The notes below the pieces were generated by a model. It saw nothing but the letters and a program-made list of their open reading frames with translations, did not search any database and was not told where the DNA came from. 64,000 nt of DNA from Acidimicrobiaceae bacterium (GTDB lineage: Bacteria; Actinomycetota; Acidimicrobiia; Acidimicrobiales; RAAP-2): assembly GCA_003155915.1 (NCBI GenBank), contig PMFA01000005.1, forward strand, positions 153,524 to 217,523. Reading direction: 5' to 3'. Within the stretch, counting starts at the first letter, position 1. Every line of letters begins with the position of its first letter. Both the position numbers and the translations under genes were made by a program. Positions 1 to 8,114 of the stretch are shown in pieces.

Positions 1-35
1 CGCGCGATGGCTTCGCGAAATGTCAGTTGCGCCAT
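1..35 (-). CDS. 2-oxoacid dehydrogenase E1 beta subunit, N-terminal fragment
   Basis: Only the first 11 codons lie inside the window; the gene runs off the left edge. They read MAQLTFREAIA, the usual opening of the beta subunit of pyruvate/acetoin/branched-chain 2-oxoacid dehydrogenase E1. The ATG lies at 35-33, inside the 3' end of the E1 alpha gene, so the two subunits overlap by 13 nt and are probably translationally coupled. The identity rests on the short N-terminus plus position directly after E1 alpha. Confidence 0.75.
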   Translation of the reverse strand, partial: MAQLTFREAIA

Positions 36-1030
36 GATCCGCTCCCGTCCGCCCACACGTCCTGGAACAAAAGTTCTTCACCCGGCGCTGCGCCGGCCTT
101 CGCTTCGTTCGTGGCCGTATCTACTTCGGCGTCCACGTCGGCCTCTAGGACTAGAAGTTCGTCCTCATCGACACCCATCTCCAAGAGGCGTGACCGGTAG
201 AGGGGAATCGGATCTTTCAATAGCCATTCGGCCAGTTCATCGTCGGGACGATATTTGCCGGGATCGGCCCGCGAGTGTCCCCCGTGACGATAGGTCTTGG
301 CCTCGATCATGCTCGGCCCCTCACCCGCTCGTGCGCGGGCAATGGCCAGTGACGCCACTTCATAGACGGCGTCAGCGTCGTTGCCGTCAACGATGATCGA
401 CTCGAGTCCGTACGCGCTCGCGCGATCGGCGGCGGGATTCGCCACGGCCGTGACCTCAGAGGTTCGGGTGTATTCCATCCAGAGATTGTTCTCACAGAAG
501 AAGATCACTGGAAGTTTCCATATCGCGGCAAAGTTAAGGGCCTCGTGGAATGCGCCGATGTTCACCGAGCCGTCACCGAAGAAGCAGACCGCCACCTGGT
601 CGGTGCCTCGATACTGCGCGCTCCAGGCCGCCCCACAGGCGATCGGCAAATGGGCGCCGATGATCGCGTAACTCCCCATGACGCCGTGTTCCACGCTCGT
701 CAAGTGCATCGAGCCACCCTTACCGGCCATGAGTCCGTTCGATCGTCCCATCAACTCGGCGAACACCGGGGTCATCGGCACCCCGCGTGCGAGCGTATGT
801 GCGTGACCTCGGTAGGTGGCGAACGTCCAGTCCGTCGGACGCATGGCCGCCGCCACGCCCGCAGCGATCGCCTCTTGGCCAATCGAGAGGTGACTCGTCC
901 CTTTCACGTAGTTCTCGAGGAATAGGTCATACGCGCGTTGTTCGAATCGACGAAGCGCCACTTGCGAGCGATACATCGCCACTTTATGTTCGAGGTAGCT
1001 CAGCTCGGGTGCTGCCTGTGTACTGGTCAC
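23..1030 (-). CDS. TPP-dependent 2-oxoacid/acetoin dehydrogenase E1 alpha subunit
   Basis: This 335-residue protein decarboxylates a 2-oxoacid (or cleaves acetoin) using thiamine diphosphate and passes the acyl group to a lipoylated E2. The TPP-binding motif starts at GDG (residues 152-154) and ends at the NN pair near 181-182. HLSIGQEA near residue 47 is typical of the alpha subunit. The GTG start is preceded by a strong AGGAGG Shine-Dalgarno and lies 9 nt after the M24 gene. It is the penultimate visible gene of the liv operon, so its substrate is probably produced by the preceding enzymes. No E2 or E3 is adjacent on this side; the orphan E2 at 10.2-11.5 kb is a candidate partner. The exact 2-oxoacid cannot be told from sequence. 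Confidence 0.9.
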   Translation of the reverse strand: MTSTQAAPELSYLEHKVAMYRSQVALRRFEQRAYDLFLENYVKGTSHLSIGQEAIAAGVAAAMRPTDWTFATYRGHAHTLARGVPMTPVFAELMGRSNGLMAGKGGSMHLTSVEHGVMGSYAIIGAHLPIACGAAWSAQYRGTDQVAVCFFGDGSVNIGAFHEALNFAAIWKLPVIFFCENNLWMEYTRTSEVTAVANPAADRASAYGLESIIVDGNDADAVYEVASLAIARARAGEGPSMIEAKTYRHGGHSRADPGKYRPDDELAEWLLKDPIPLYRSRLLEMGVDEDELLVLEADVDAEVDTATNEAKAGAAPGEELLFQDVWADGSGSWRN

Positions 1031-1039
1031 TTGATCCTC

Positions 1040-2290
1040 CTAGTATCTGTTTGCAATCATGAGTTCTTGGGCGGGGAAGTGCGTAAGTATCGCCGGCCCC
1101 TGTTCAGTGACAACTACTTCTTCTTCGATGCGCGCCGCCGAGACACCGTCAGTGGCGGGACAGTATGTCTCAAGAGCGAACACCATACCGGCTCGCAACT
1201 CAATTGGTTCACGCAGACTGTTAAGGCGACTGATGATTGGCCGCTCGTGTAAACCGAGTCCGAGACCGTGGCCGAACTGCAACCCGAATGCGTTCATCTC
1301 GCTGGCGAAGCCAAAGTCCGTCGCCGCGGGCCATACGAGCGCGATCTCGTCCGTGCCGACACCCGGCTTCACGAGATCGATCGCTGCGTCCATCCACGCG
1401 CGAGCCTTGGCGTACGCATCGCGTTGGGGCGCCGTCGAGCTCCCGACCGACATCGTGCGGTAGTAACAAGTGCGGTAGCCGTTGTACGAGTGGATAATGT
1501 CGAAAAAGGCCTGGTCACCAGGGCGGATGATGCGATCCGTGAAGTTGTGGGGGTGGGGATTACACCGCTCGCCCGAGACGGCGTTGATGGCTTCGACCTG
1601 GTCGGAACCCATCTCATAGAGTCGCTTGTTCGCCAACGCGACAATCTCGTTCTCTCGGATCCCGGGTTTCAATGCCTCGAAGATGTCTTGGTAGACACCG
1701 TCGACCATTGCCGCCGCCTGGGAGAGCAGCATCAGTTCATCCTGGTTTTTGATCTGTCGCGCGTCGAGCATCAATTGCTGAGCGTCGCGTATCTCGACTC
1801 CGGCGCTCTGCATTTCGAACAGGAACGGAAGTTCGACGATATCGATTCCCACCGGTTGACCGAGAAGGCCCTGATCGTTCAGGACGCCGACGATCTCCTT
1901 GACGGCGGACTCGAAGAGACCGGCCGAAGGAGCGATCGCTCCGCGCAGACCCAGCATTCCCGCCCGACAGTTGTCCGGTTCCAGCCACGGCGCGAAGAGT
2001 TGGTGATGGCGCGCCGCTGATCCAAAATCCCACACCATCGGTTCGCCACCGCGCGTTAAGAGGCAATAGCGCGACATCTTGTCCCCGAGCGCGCCACCAA
2101 TCCAGGTTTGCGAGACGTAACGAATGTTGTAAAAGTCAAAGAGCAAGATCGCGGCGAGATCACTCTTCTCGAGTGCCTCGCGTGCCCGAGCCAGTCGATA
2201 CGCACGAAGGCGTTCGAAGTCAACGCGGGTCTCAAAGTCGACGCCGTTATGGCCCGGCGTATTTACTATTGGCCCAAAGCTCTCCATCAC
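1040..2290 (-). CDS. M24 family metallopeptidase-fold enzyme (aminopeptidase P/creatinase/DddP-like)
   Basis: A 416-residue protein with a creatinase-type N-terminal domain (about residues 25-175) and a C-terminal pita-bread domain. Canonical M24 metal ligands are two Asp, one His and two Glu. Here D264, H341 (GHGLG), E374 and E389 can be aligned, but the second Asp falls on C275 (GYRTCYYRT), so one ligand is changed. The family includes X-Pro aminopeptidases, creatinase and the DMSP lyase DddP, and the N-terminal part (FDFYNIRY, MVWDFGSA) recalls the DddP branch. It overlaps the preceding dehydrogenase gene by 4 nt (ATGA) and is cotranscribed with the amino-acid-type ABC importer, which suggests action on an imported small molecule rather than general peptide turnover. 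Substrate unknown. Confidence 0.8.
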   Translation of the reverse strand: MMESFGPIVNTPGHNGVDFETRVDFERLRAYRLARAREALEKSDLAAILLFDFYNIRYVSQTWIGGALGDKMSRYCLLTRGGEPMVWDFGSAARHHQLFAPWLEPDNCRAGMLGLRGAIAPSAGLFESAVKEIVGVLNDQGLLGQPVGIDIVELPFLFEMQSAGVEIRDAQQLMLDARQIKNQDELMLLSQAAAMVDGVYQDIFEALKPGIRENEIVALANKRLYEMGSDQVEAINAVSGERCNPHPHNFTDRIIRPGDQAFFDIIHSYNGYRTCYYRTMSVGSSTAPQRDAYAKARAWMDAAIDLVKPGVGTDEIALVWPAATDFGFASEMNAFGLQFGHGLGLGLHERPIISRLNSLREPIELRAGMVFALETYCPATDGVSAARIEEEVVVTEQGPAILTHFPAQELMIANRY

Positions 2291-3219
2291 TGCACCCCGA
2301 GTCCGTCGGCGATGACCTTATTCTCGGGTTCCATCACCAGTCCCGCACTTCGAGCCACTTCCAACAAGAGCACGGCGAAGTCTTCGTCAACGTGTCCGGC
2401 GCCAATCGCGCTGAGCACGACCTCGCTGCACAGCGCTGACACCGGCATTGGCACCCCTAACTTTCGCGCCTCGGTCATCCCGAGGTCGAAGTCTTTTCGC
2501 AGCAGCACCGGGGTGAAACTCGGCGTGAAGTCGAGATTCACAAATGCCGGTGTCTTGTAGCGCGAGAACGTTGAACCCATGACCGAATCGTTCAAGAACT
2601 CGAGGAAGGCGCTGCGTTCGATTCCCCCCTTCTCGGCGAGGACCGTGATTTCGGCCATGCATTGGGTGACCACACCGAGGAACATGTTGTGGCAAATTTT
2701 AACCAAGCGAGCCACTTCCCCCTCGCCAACGTACGTGACACCGTGCCCGAGTTGTTCCAGGAGAGTACGGACCTCGTCGAAGGAAGTGCGCGAACCGGAT
2801 ACCGCGAGGGTCAATTTTCCCGACGCCACCACTTTCGGATTCCCACTTACCGGAGCGGCGAGGAATTCGCTGCCGCGCAGCGAACAGGCTTCGCGTGCCG
2901 TGGCCGATGCACTCGTTGAGACCGTCGAACAATCGATGACGATGCGTGGCGCGACGTCTTCGTTCGCGAGAACTCCGAGGGGACCGTTTAGAACCTCGAG
3001 CAGTTGGGCGTCCGCCGACACCATCACGAAGACGACGTCGCAGTCCGCAAGGTCCAAGGGGTTGTCGACGACGCGCGCGCCGAGTTCACCGAGGATTTCG
3101 GCGCGCGAGCGCGTACGGTTCGTTACGTGCAGTTCGTTTGCTCCGGCGATGAGCCGCTTGGCCATCGCGCTTCCCATTCGTCCACACCCAATCCAACCAA
3201 TGCGCGGCTGGTCTCTCAT
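2287..3219 (-). CDS. 3-hydroxyisobutyrate dehydrogenase-family NAD(P)-dependent oxidoreductase
   Basis: A 310-residue beta-hydroxyacid dehydrogenase. The N-terminal Rossmann motif is GCGRMG (residues 11-16). The substrate-binding segment APVSGNP lies near 122-128, and the catalytic Lys is K174, followed by N178 in the expected Lys-x3-Asn arrangement. The family oxidises 3-hydroxyisobutyrate, tartronate semialdehyde, 6-phosphogluconate and related 3-hydroxyacids. The ATG overlaps the livF stop by one base (TGATG) and the 3' end overlaps the M24 gene by 4 nt, so it is coupled within the operon. In this context it may oxidise an intermediate of the imported compound; the precise substrate is inferred only at family level. 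Confidence 0.85.
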   Translation of the reverse strand: MRDQPRIGWIGCGRMGSAMAKRLIAGANELHVTNRTRSRAEILGELGARVVDNPLDLADCDVVFVMVSADAQLLEVLNGPLGVLANEDVAPRIVIDCSTVSTSASATAREACSLRGSEFLAAPVSGNPKVVASGKLTLAVSGSRTSFDEVRTLLEQLGHGVTYVGEGEVARLVKICHNMFLGVVTQCMAEITVLAEKGGIERSAFLEFLNDSVMGSTFSRYKTPAFVNLDFTPSFTPVLLRKDFDLGMTEARKLGVPMPVSALCSEVVLSAIGAGHVDEDFAVLLLEVARSAGLVMEPENKVIADGLGVQ

Positions 3220-3995
3220 CAGTCGGTCTCCTTCATCGCCGTGTCCTCGGGCGCCGGGGGCTTCGAGTGAAAGGTGCCACCCAGGTACAGCGCACCGATT
3301 TCTGGATTATTCAACACTTCTTTTCCAGTTCCAGAGAGTCGCACCTGCCCGTTCTCCAGCACCACGCCATGATGACTCATCTTGAGGGCTTGACGCGCAT
3401 TCTGTTCGACCAACAGAACCGTTCGACCCATTTCGTTCATCAACTTGACAGTGTGGAACATCGATCGCAGTGTCTTCGGATCGAGTCCCATTGACGGTTC
3501 GTCCAAGACCACCAATTCGGGCTCGAGCATCAGACAACGAGCGAACTCGACGAGGCGCTGTTGTCCGCCCGAGAGGCTTCCGGCCTTGTCCTTCGCTCGG
3601 GCGGTCACGATTGGAAAGATCTCGCGCACCGATTCGAGGCGGCGCGACACCTCACTACGATCTCGGACCAGGAAGGCCCCCAGCGAGACGTTCTCTTCGA
3701 CTGTCATCTCCTTGAACAGACTGTGCTGCTGTGGAACCTGGACGATGCCCATCTTCAGGATCTCGCGTGGCGTCTTTCCGACCAAGGGTGTCCCCTTGAA
3801 AAGGATCTGCCCCAGCCGAGGACGGAGCAGGCCACTCACCGTCTTGAGCAGCGTCGACTTGCCGGAGCCGTTGGGACCCACGATGCACGTGACGCCGCCC
3901 TCCTGCACGACGAAATTCACGCGCTTAAGGACGTCGCCACCCCCGTAGCCCGCGACGACGTCATCGAAACTCAAGAACGCCGTTGTGGAAGTCAA
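3219..3995 (-). CDS. livF: Branched-chain amino-acid-type ABC transporter ATP-binding protein LivF
   Basis: This 258-residue ATPase is the second nucleotide-binding subunit of a LivFGHMK (HAAT-family) importer. Walker A GPNGSGKS is at residues 40-47, the signature LSGGQ at 141-145, and the Walker B segment with DEPSMGLD follows. The short D-loop/LivF style and its place after livG support LivF over LivG. Translation starts at a TTG overlapping the livG stop (TTGA). The C-terminus is longer than usual by about 15 charged residues. HAAT systems import branched-chain amino acids, urea, short amides or aromatic compounds; the substrate here is not known. Confidence 0.92.
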   Translation of the reverse strand: MTSTTAFLSFDDVVAGYGGGDVLKRVNFVVQEGGVTCIVGPNGSGKSTLLKTVSGLLRPRLGQILFKGTPLVGKTPREILKMGIVQVPQQHSLFKEMTVEENVSLGAFLVRDRSEVSRRLESVREIFPIVTARAKDKAGSLSGGQQRLVEFARCLMLEPELVVLDEPSMGLDPKTLRSMFHTVKLMNEMGRTVLLVEQNARQALKMSHHGVVLENGQVRLSGTGKEVLNNPEIGALYLGGTFHSKPPAPEDTAMKETD

Positions 3996-4765
3996 GAGAG
4001 TTCCTCGTCGTCATCGTCGTCGTCGTTACCGCCCAAGTACGCGTCGAGAACCATTGGATTGCTTCGTATTTCACTTGGTGTGCCGCTCACCAGATCGGCG
4101 CCTTGGTGCATGACGGTCACGCGATCGCAAAGATTCATCACGAACTCCATGTTGTGCTCGACGATGAGGAACGACTTCCCATCCTTGTTGAGGGCTCGAA
4201 TCTTGTCCGCGATTTCATTTATCAAGGTGAGATTCACTCCACCGGCGGGTTCGTCCAACAAGATGACGTCGGGATCGGCCACCAAGACGTAGGCGAGTTC
4301 GAGGAGCTTGCGCTGTCCGAAGGAGAGCGACCCCGCCGGCAAGGACGCCAATCCGCCGATACCCACGAAATCGAGCCACTCCATCGCCGCGACCAGTTCG
4401 GACTTCGATGACTTCGACCTCGTGAGGCCGCGCAGCCAGCCTTCGTCACGCTGGGTCGCGACGAGCATGTTCTCGAGGACCGTGATGCGAGCGAAGATTC
4501 GGGTGATTTGGAATGTTCGTCCGACACCGAGCGCGAACACCCGGCTCGGACTAGCACGCGTTATCTCCGTCCCCTCGAAGGTCACCGTTCCGGAATCCGG
4601 CTTCTCGTATCCGGTGATGACGTTGAAGAGGGTGGTCTTTCCTGAGCCATTGGGACCTATGAGACCGGTGATGCTCCCCATCTCGACACTCAATGAGCAT
4701 TCGGTGAGCGCCCGTAGCCCGCCGAAGGACTTAGACACGCGATCCACGTTGAGAAGCGTGGTCAC
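3992..4765 (-). CDS. livG: Branched-chain amino-acid-type ABC transporter ATP-binding protein LivG
   Basis: First ATPase subunit of the importer, 257 residues from the chosen start. I place the start at the GTG at 4765-4763 rather than the further upstream ATG at 4828. The GTG overlaps the livM stop (GTGA), is preceded by a GGAGGAGA Shine-Dalgarno, and gives the family N-terminus LLNVDRVSKSFGG. Walker A (GPNGSGKT), the LSFGQ variant of the signature motif and DEPAGGVN are all present; the LSFGQ and DEPAGG forms are typical of LivG. The C-terminus ends in an acidic run of Asp. It works with LivF on the LivH/LivM membrane pair. Confidence 0.92.
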   Translation of the reverse strand: MTTLLNVDRVSKSFGGLRALTECSLSVEMGSITGLIGPNGSGKTTLFNVITGYEKPDSGTVTFEGTEITRASPSRVFALGVGRTFQITRIFARITVLENMLVATQRDEGWLRGLTRSKSSKSELVAAMEWLDFVGIGGLASLPAGSLSFGQRKLLELAYVLVADPDVILLDEPAGGVNLTLINEIADKIRALNKDGKSFLIVEHNMEFVMNLCDRVTVMHQGADLVSGTPSEIRSNPMVLDAYLGGNDDDDDDEELS

Positions 4766-5754
4766 GACTTCTCCTCCGGGACGACCCGGGCGCCCTCGAC
4801 GCGCCGCGACGCGAGAAGTGAACGCCACTCACTCAGGTACACGACGACGCCCTGGGGCATGAACAAGACGATCACTAGGAACAGTGCGCCGAAGATGATC
4901 AAGTACAGCGAACCGTTGGAGAAACGAATCGCCAAGTACTGCTGCATCGACTCGAGCACGAGAGCGCCGAGCAGTGGCCCCGTCAACGTCCCGAGACCAC
5001 CGAAGATCGCCATCAGGGCGATTGAGATATCGAAGAGCGGATCGAAGACGAACTGCGGATAGATCTGACCGATGAAGATCGCGAAGAGGGCGCCCCCCAT
5101 GCCGACCGCGAAGGCCGACAGCGTGAAGCCCGTGAGCTTCACCGCGAACACTTTGACGCCCAGCCCCGCCGCGCGATCTTCGTCATCTCGAATAGCGAGG
5201 AGTTGCAAACCGAATCGCGAACGTCGAACCGCGACTGACAACAACGTGGCGAAGACCACGATGGCGAGTGCGGCGTAATAGAACGGCTTGTTGTAATTGG
5301 TCTCCAACCAAGGGATCAGCGGTAGTTGGAGACCGGCGGTGCCTCCGGTAAAGCCGAAGTTAATCGCTGAGAGCTGGAACACAAAGAATATGGCGATCGT
5401 GATTACGACGAATGTGTGGCGTCGCACCCGCAACGCCACGAGTCCCACCGGTACGGCCACAATCATCGCCGCGAGCCCGCCGACGGGTACGAGCCAGAAC
5501 AGATCGCCGTTCCCGGGAACATTGAGATGATCGGCCAGCAGGGTCATCGTGTACGCACCGACACCGTAAAAGACGGCGGAACCGAGATTGACGTAGCCCG
5601 AATAGCCCGAGAACATGTTCCAGGACGTCGCGCACCCCATGAAGATGAGCGCGATGACCCCGATCCCCGTGTACGTCGGGTTCGTCTCGATCAGTGGGAA
5701 GAGGACCAAGGCACCGAACGCCGCGATCCACCAGACATTCCGAACTTTCAGCAC
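4762..5754 (-). CDS. livM: Branched-chain amino-acid-type ABC transporter permease LivM
   Basis: A 330-residue inner-membrane permease with about nine hydrophobic segments across most of its length and the cytoplasmic coupling region RDDEDRAAGLGV, characteristic of LivM. Start is GTG overlapping the livH stop (TAGTG) by one base. It overlaps livG by 4 nt at its 3' end. It pairs with LivH to form the substrate channel. Confidence 0.92.
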   Translation of the reverse strand: MLKVRNVWWIAAFGALVLFPLIETNPTYTGIGVIALIFMGCATSWNMFSGYSGYVNLGSAVFYGVGAYTMTLLADHLNVPGNGDLFWLVPVGGLAAMIVAVPVGLVALRVRRHTFVVITIAIFFVFQLSAINFGFTGGTAGLQLPLIPWLETNYNKPFYYAALAIVVFATLLSVAVRRSRFGLQLLAIRDDEDRAAGLGVKVFAVKLTGFTLSAFAVGMGGALFAIFIGQIYPQFVFDPLFDISIALMAIFGGLGTLTGPLLGALVLESMQQYLAIRFSNGSLYLIIFGALFLVIVLFMPQGVVVYLSEWRSLLASRRVEGARVVPEEKS

Positions 5755-6638
5755 TAGGCCACCCGTACTGTTTGCTTACCGAAGAGGCCCTGGGGACGAA
5801 GCGACAGTACGACGACCAAGATGAGGAAGAACGCAAGATTCGACCACACCGGTCCCCAGACGACGGAGACCAGGTCCTCGATGGTGACCATCATGATGCC
5901 CGCCACCAGCGCGCCGCCGATGCTTCCCATGCCGCCCAGTACAATAATGACGAGAAGACGACTGATGAGGTCGTAACTCGAACTCGCGTTGAAGGCGTTG
6001 GTCGCGCCGTAGATCATCCCGCCCGCGGCCGTGACCGCGACGCCAAGACCAAAGCACACGGTCGAGACTCGTTTGACGTTGATGCCCACCAACGCCGCCG
6101 ACGTTTGATCGGCCAGCGAGGCACGCACGCTCGATCCAAATCGAGTTCGATACAACATCACGTACAGCGCCGTGAGTAGGACCACCGCCATCGCGAATCC
6201 CAGAAGGTAGATATACGGCAGATAGATGCCAAAGACCTTCACCGAACGGTCCACGTACCACGCGTGCAGTTCGACGTAATTGGTCGAGAACACCATGTTG
6301 AGAACGCCCTCGATTACCAGCGAGACCGCGTAGGTCACCAGGATCGACATCACCACGCGCTCCGGTCCTTTGATACGCGTGAGAAAGAGGCGCTCCACCA
6401 CGACCCCCACCACAAAAAGGGTGGGGATCGTGATGGCCAGTCCGACAAACAGGTCAATGCCCAAATGGACGGAGAGCGCGTAACTCAAGTACGCACCGAG
6501 GATCACGAAGATCCCCTGGGCGACGTTGATGATGTTCATCACTCCGAAGATGAGGGTAAGACCCGTCGCCATCAAGGCGTAGACCGAACCGGTCAAGACG
6601 CCGTCGATGATCGAATGCAGGACCGCAGTGCCGTTCAA
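5754..6638 (-). CDS. livH: Branched-chain amino-acid-type ABC transporter permease LivH
   Basis: A 294-residue polytopic permease. The N-terminal region with YALMATGLTLIFGVMNIIN is the hallmark of LivH, and the coupling loop carries SLADQTSAALVGINV. The TTG start follows the livK stop by 3 nt; the weak Shine-Dalgarno lies within the end of livK, so coupling to livK translation is likely. Forms the channel with LivM. Confidence 0.92.
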   Translation of the reverse strand: MNGTAVLHSIIDGVLTGSVYALMATGLTLIFGVMNIINVAQGIFVILGAYLSYALSVHLGIDLFVGLAITIPTLFVVGVVVERLFLTRIKGPERVVMSILVTYAVSLVIEGVLNMVFSTNYVELHAWYVDRSVKVFGIYLPYIYLLGFAMAVVLLTALYVMLYRTRFGSSVRASLADQTSAALVGINVKRVSTVCFGLGVAVTAAGGMIYGATNAFNASSSYDLISRLLVIIVLGGMGSIGGALVAGIMMVTIEDLVSVVWGPVWSNLAFFLILVVVLSLRPQGLFGKQTVRVA

Positions 6639-6641
6639 GGG

Positions 6642-7892
6642 TTAGTTCTTCCAGGCGGGCTTGGGAAAGAGGATCTTCGTCGCACCCGGGTCCGTCGTGG
6701 GGTTGACTTCGACGAACTTCGCGCCTTGCCACTGGAACGTGTACGCCGTGGGCTGGTTGTTCTCTCCCAGGCTGTTGAACTTCACCGCACCGAGAACGCT
6801 CTGGATCGTGACACCCGAGTGGAGGTACGTGATGATCTTGGTGTTGTCGAATCCGCCCGTGGCTTTGACCGCGGCCGTGATGACCTGACCGACGGCGTAC
6901 GCTTCGGCGACGTCGGCGTTGACGTCCGCGGCGGTGCCACCGTACTTCTTGATGTACTCGGCCACCATCGTCTTGCTTTCCGGATTGCTCGAGCCGCCGA
7001 ACCACGCGTTGGGCACCATGACGCCATTGGCGTTACCGGCACCCACGGCATTGACGAAGGTCTTGCCCTGGTCGGGTCCGGCCGTGGCGATGAATGCCTT
7101 GGGGTTGTAGTGCGCCTGTTCGAAGGCCTGCATGAACGCCGACACCGTCGGAACGTCTACCGAACCGAGGATGACCACTTGCGCGTTCGCAGCCGCCACC
7201 GCGTCAGCGATGGGTGTGTAGTCCGTAGCCTCGGCGGGGAAGGTCTTGTAGTACACCGTCTTGATTCCGGCGGCCTTGATGATCTTCTCAGCGACGGGGA
7301 TCTGTGGCTCGGTGAACGGGTCCGTTGACGTCACGTACGCAATCGTCTTGGGTCGTTGACTGGCGGGCAGCGAGGCGAGCCACTGCGCGAACGGCACCAG
7401 TCCATTCGCCACGGGCAACGCCGCGTCAAAGACATTGTGAAGTCCCGCCTGGAACACCGACGGTGCACCGCCGGCCCCTTCGACCATGGCGTAGCCGTAT
7501 CGGCTCACCGCTCGGGCGGCCGGCAGCGTCAAGAGTGACGAGAACGGTCCAAAAGTCAGGTTCACGTGATCACTCGAAATCAGCGCTTGGTAGTTCGTGA
7601 CGACCTGAGTTGGAGTCGACGTGTCGTTCAGAATCTTCAGTTCAATCTTGTGACCGAGCAGACCACCATTCTTGTTCTGGTCCGCGGCCCACAGGTTGTA
7701 GCCCTGCTGAAAGGCCTGCCCGTCGCCCGAGAAGTCACCCGTTAAGGAGAGTGACGCCCCGATCAACACGGGTTGGCCCTTGGCAATGGTTCCGCTCGAT
7801 GACGCCCCACTCGTGGTGGAGACAGCAGCTAGTGACGCCAGTGAGATTGAAACCACACCGAACACGCGAAAAAGTCGCGAATTCCCTTTCAT
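6642..7892 (-). CDS. livK: ABC transporter substrate-binding protein LivK (HAAT family)
   Basis: A secreted periplasmic-type binding protein and probably the first gene of the operon. I choose the ATG at 7892-7890, preceded by GGGGGAGA, over the earlier ATG at 7958 because it directly begins a signal peptide (MKGNSRLFRVFGVVSISLAS then AAVSTTSGASS). This gives 416 residues. The mature part has the Peripla_BP_6 fold start (GASLSLTGDFSGDGQAF). No lipobox Cys is visible near the cleavage site, which is unusual for a monoderm Liv-type receptor. The region 7893-8114 upstream should hold divergent promoters for this operon and the hydrolase gene; the only structure I see there is a small hairpin, CACTG-cttca-CAGTG, near 8057-8071. 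Confidence 0.88.
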   Translation of the reverse strand: MKGNSRLFRVFGVVSISLASLAAVSTTSGASSSGTIAKGQPVLIGASLSLTGDFSGDGQAFQQGYNLWAADQNKNGGLLGHKIELKILNDTSTPTQVVTNYQALISSDHVNLTFGPFSSLLTLPAARAVSRYGYAMVEGAGGAPSVFQAGLHNVFDAALPVANGLVPFAQWLASLPASQRPKTIAYVTSTDPFTEPQIPVAEKIIKAAGIKTVYYKTFPAEATDYTPIADAVAAANAQVVILGSVDVPTVSAFMQAFEQAHYNPKAFIATAGPDQGKTFVNAVGAGNANGVMVPNAWFGGSSNPESKTMVAEYIKKYGGTAADVNADVAEAYAVGQVITAAVKATGGFDNTKIITYLHSGVTIQSVLGAVKFNSLGENNQPTAYTFQWQGAKFVEVNPTTDPGATKILFPKPAWKN

Positions 7893-8114
7893 ATATTCTC
7901 CCCCTGCATTTACGCGGCCCCGGCATCCCCCAATGTGCGTTACTCCAGAGTCGATCACCCGATGGGCGATGCCGTAACCATAACGATGACCCGTCCATCA
8001 CACAAGGTCGCCGAGCCATTTAAGGGGTGAAAAGATTTCAACGCTGACGCGCTATTCACTGCTTCACAGTGTCCATTACGATCAGCATCATTTCCAACGT
8101 CCGTAGGGGGCCCC

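Noticed and set aside
1040..2290. Calling the M24 enzyme a DMSP lyase (DddP)
   Set aside because: General similarity in the N-domain and fold, but the metal site differs and I cannot run the alignment needed to support this specific function.
6264..7328. Long plus-strand open frame of 354 codons
   Set aside because: Antisense to livH/livK, which have clear family motifs; its His/Asp/Arg-rich product is typical of a shadow frame in high-GC DNA.
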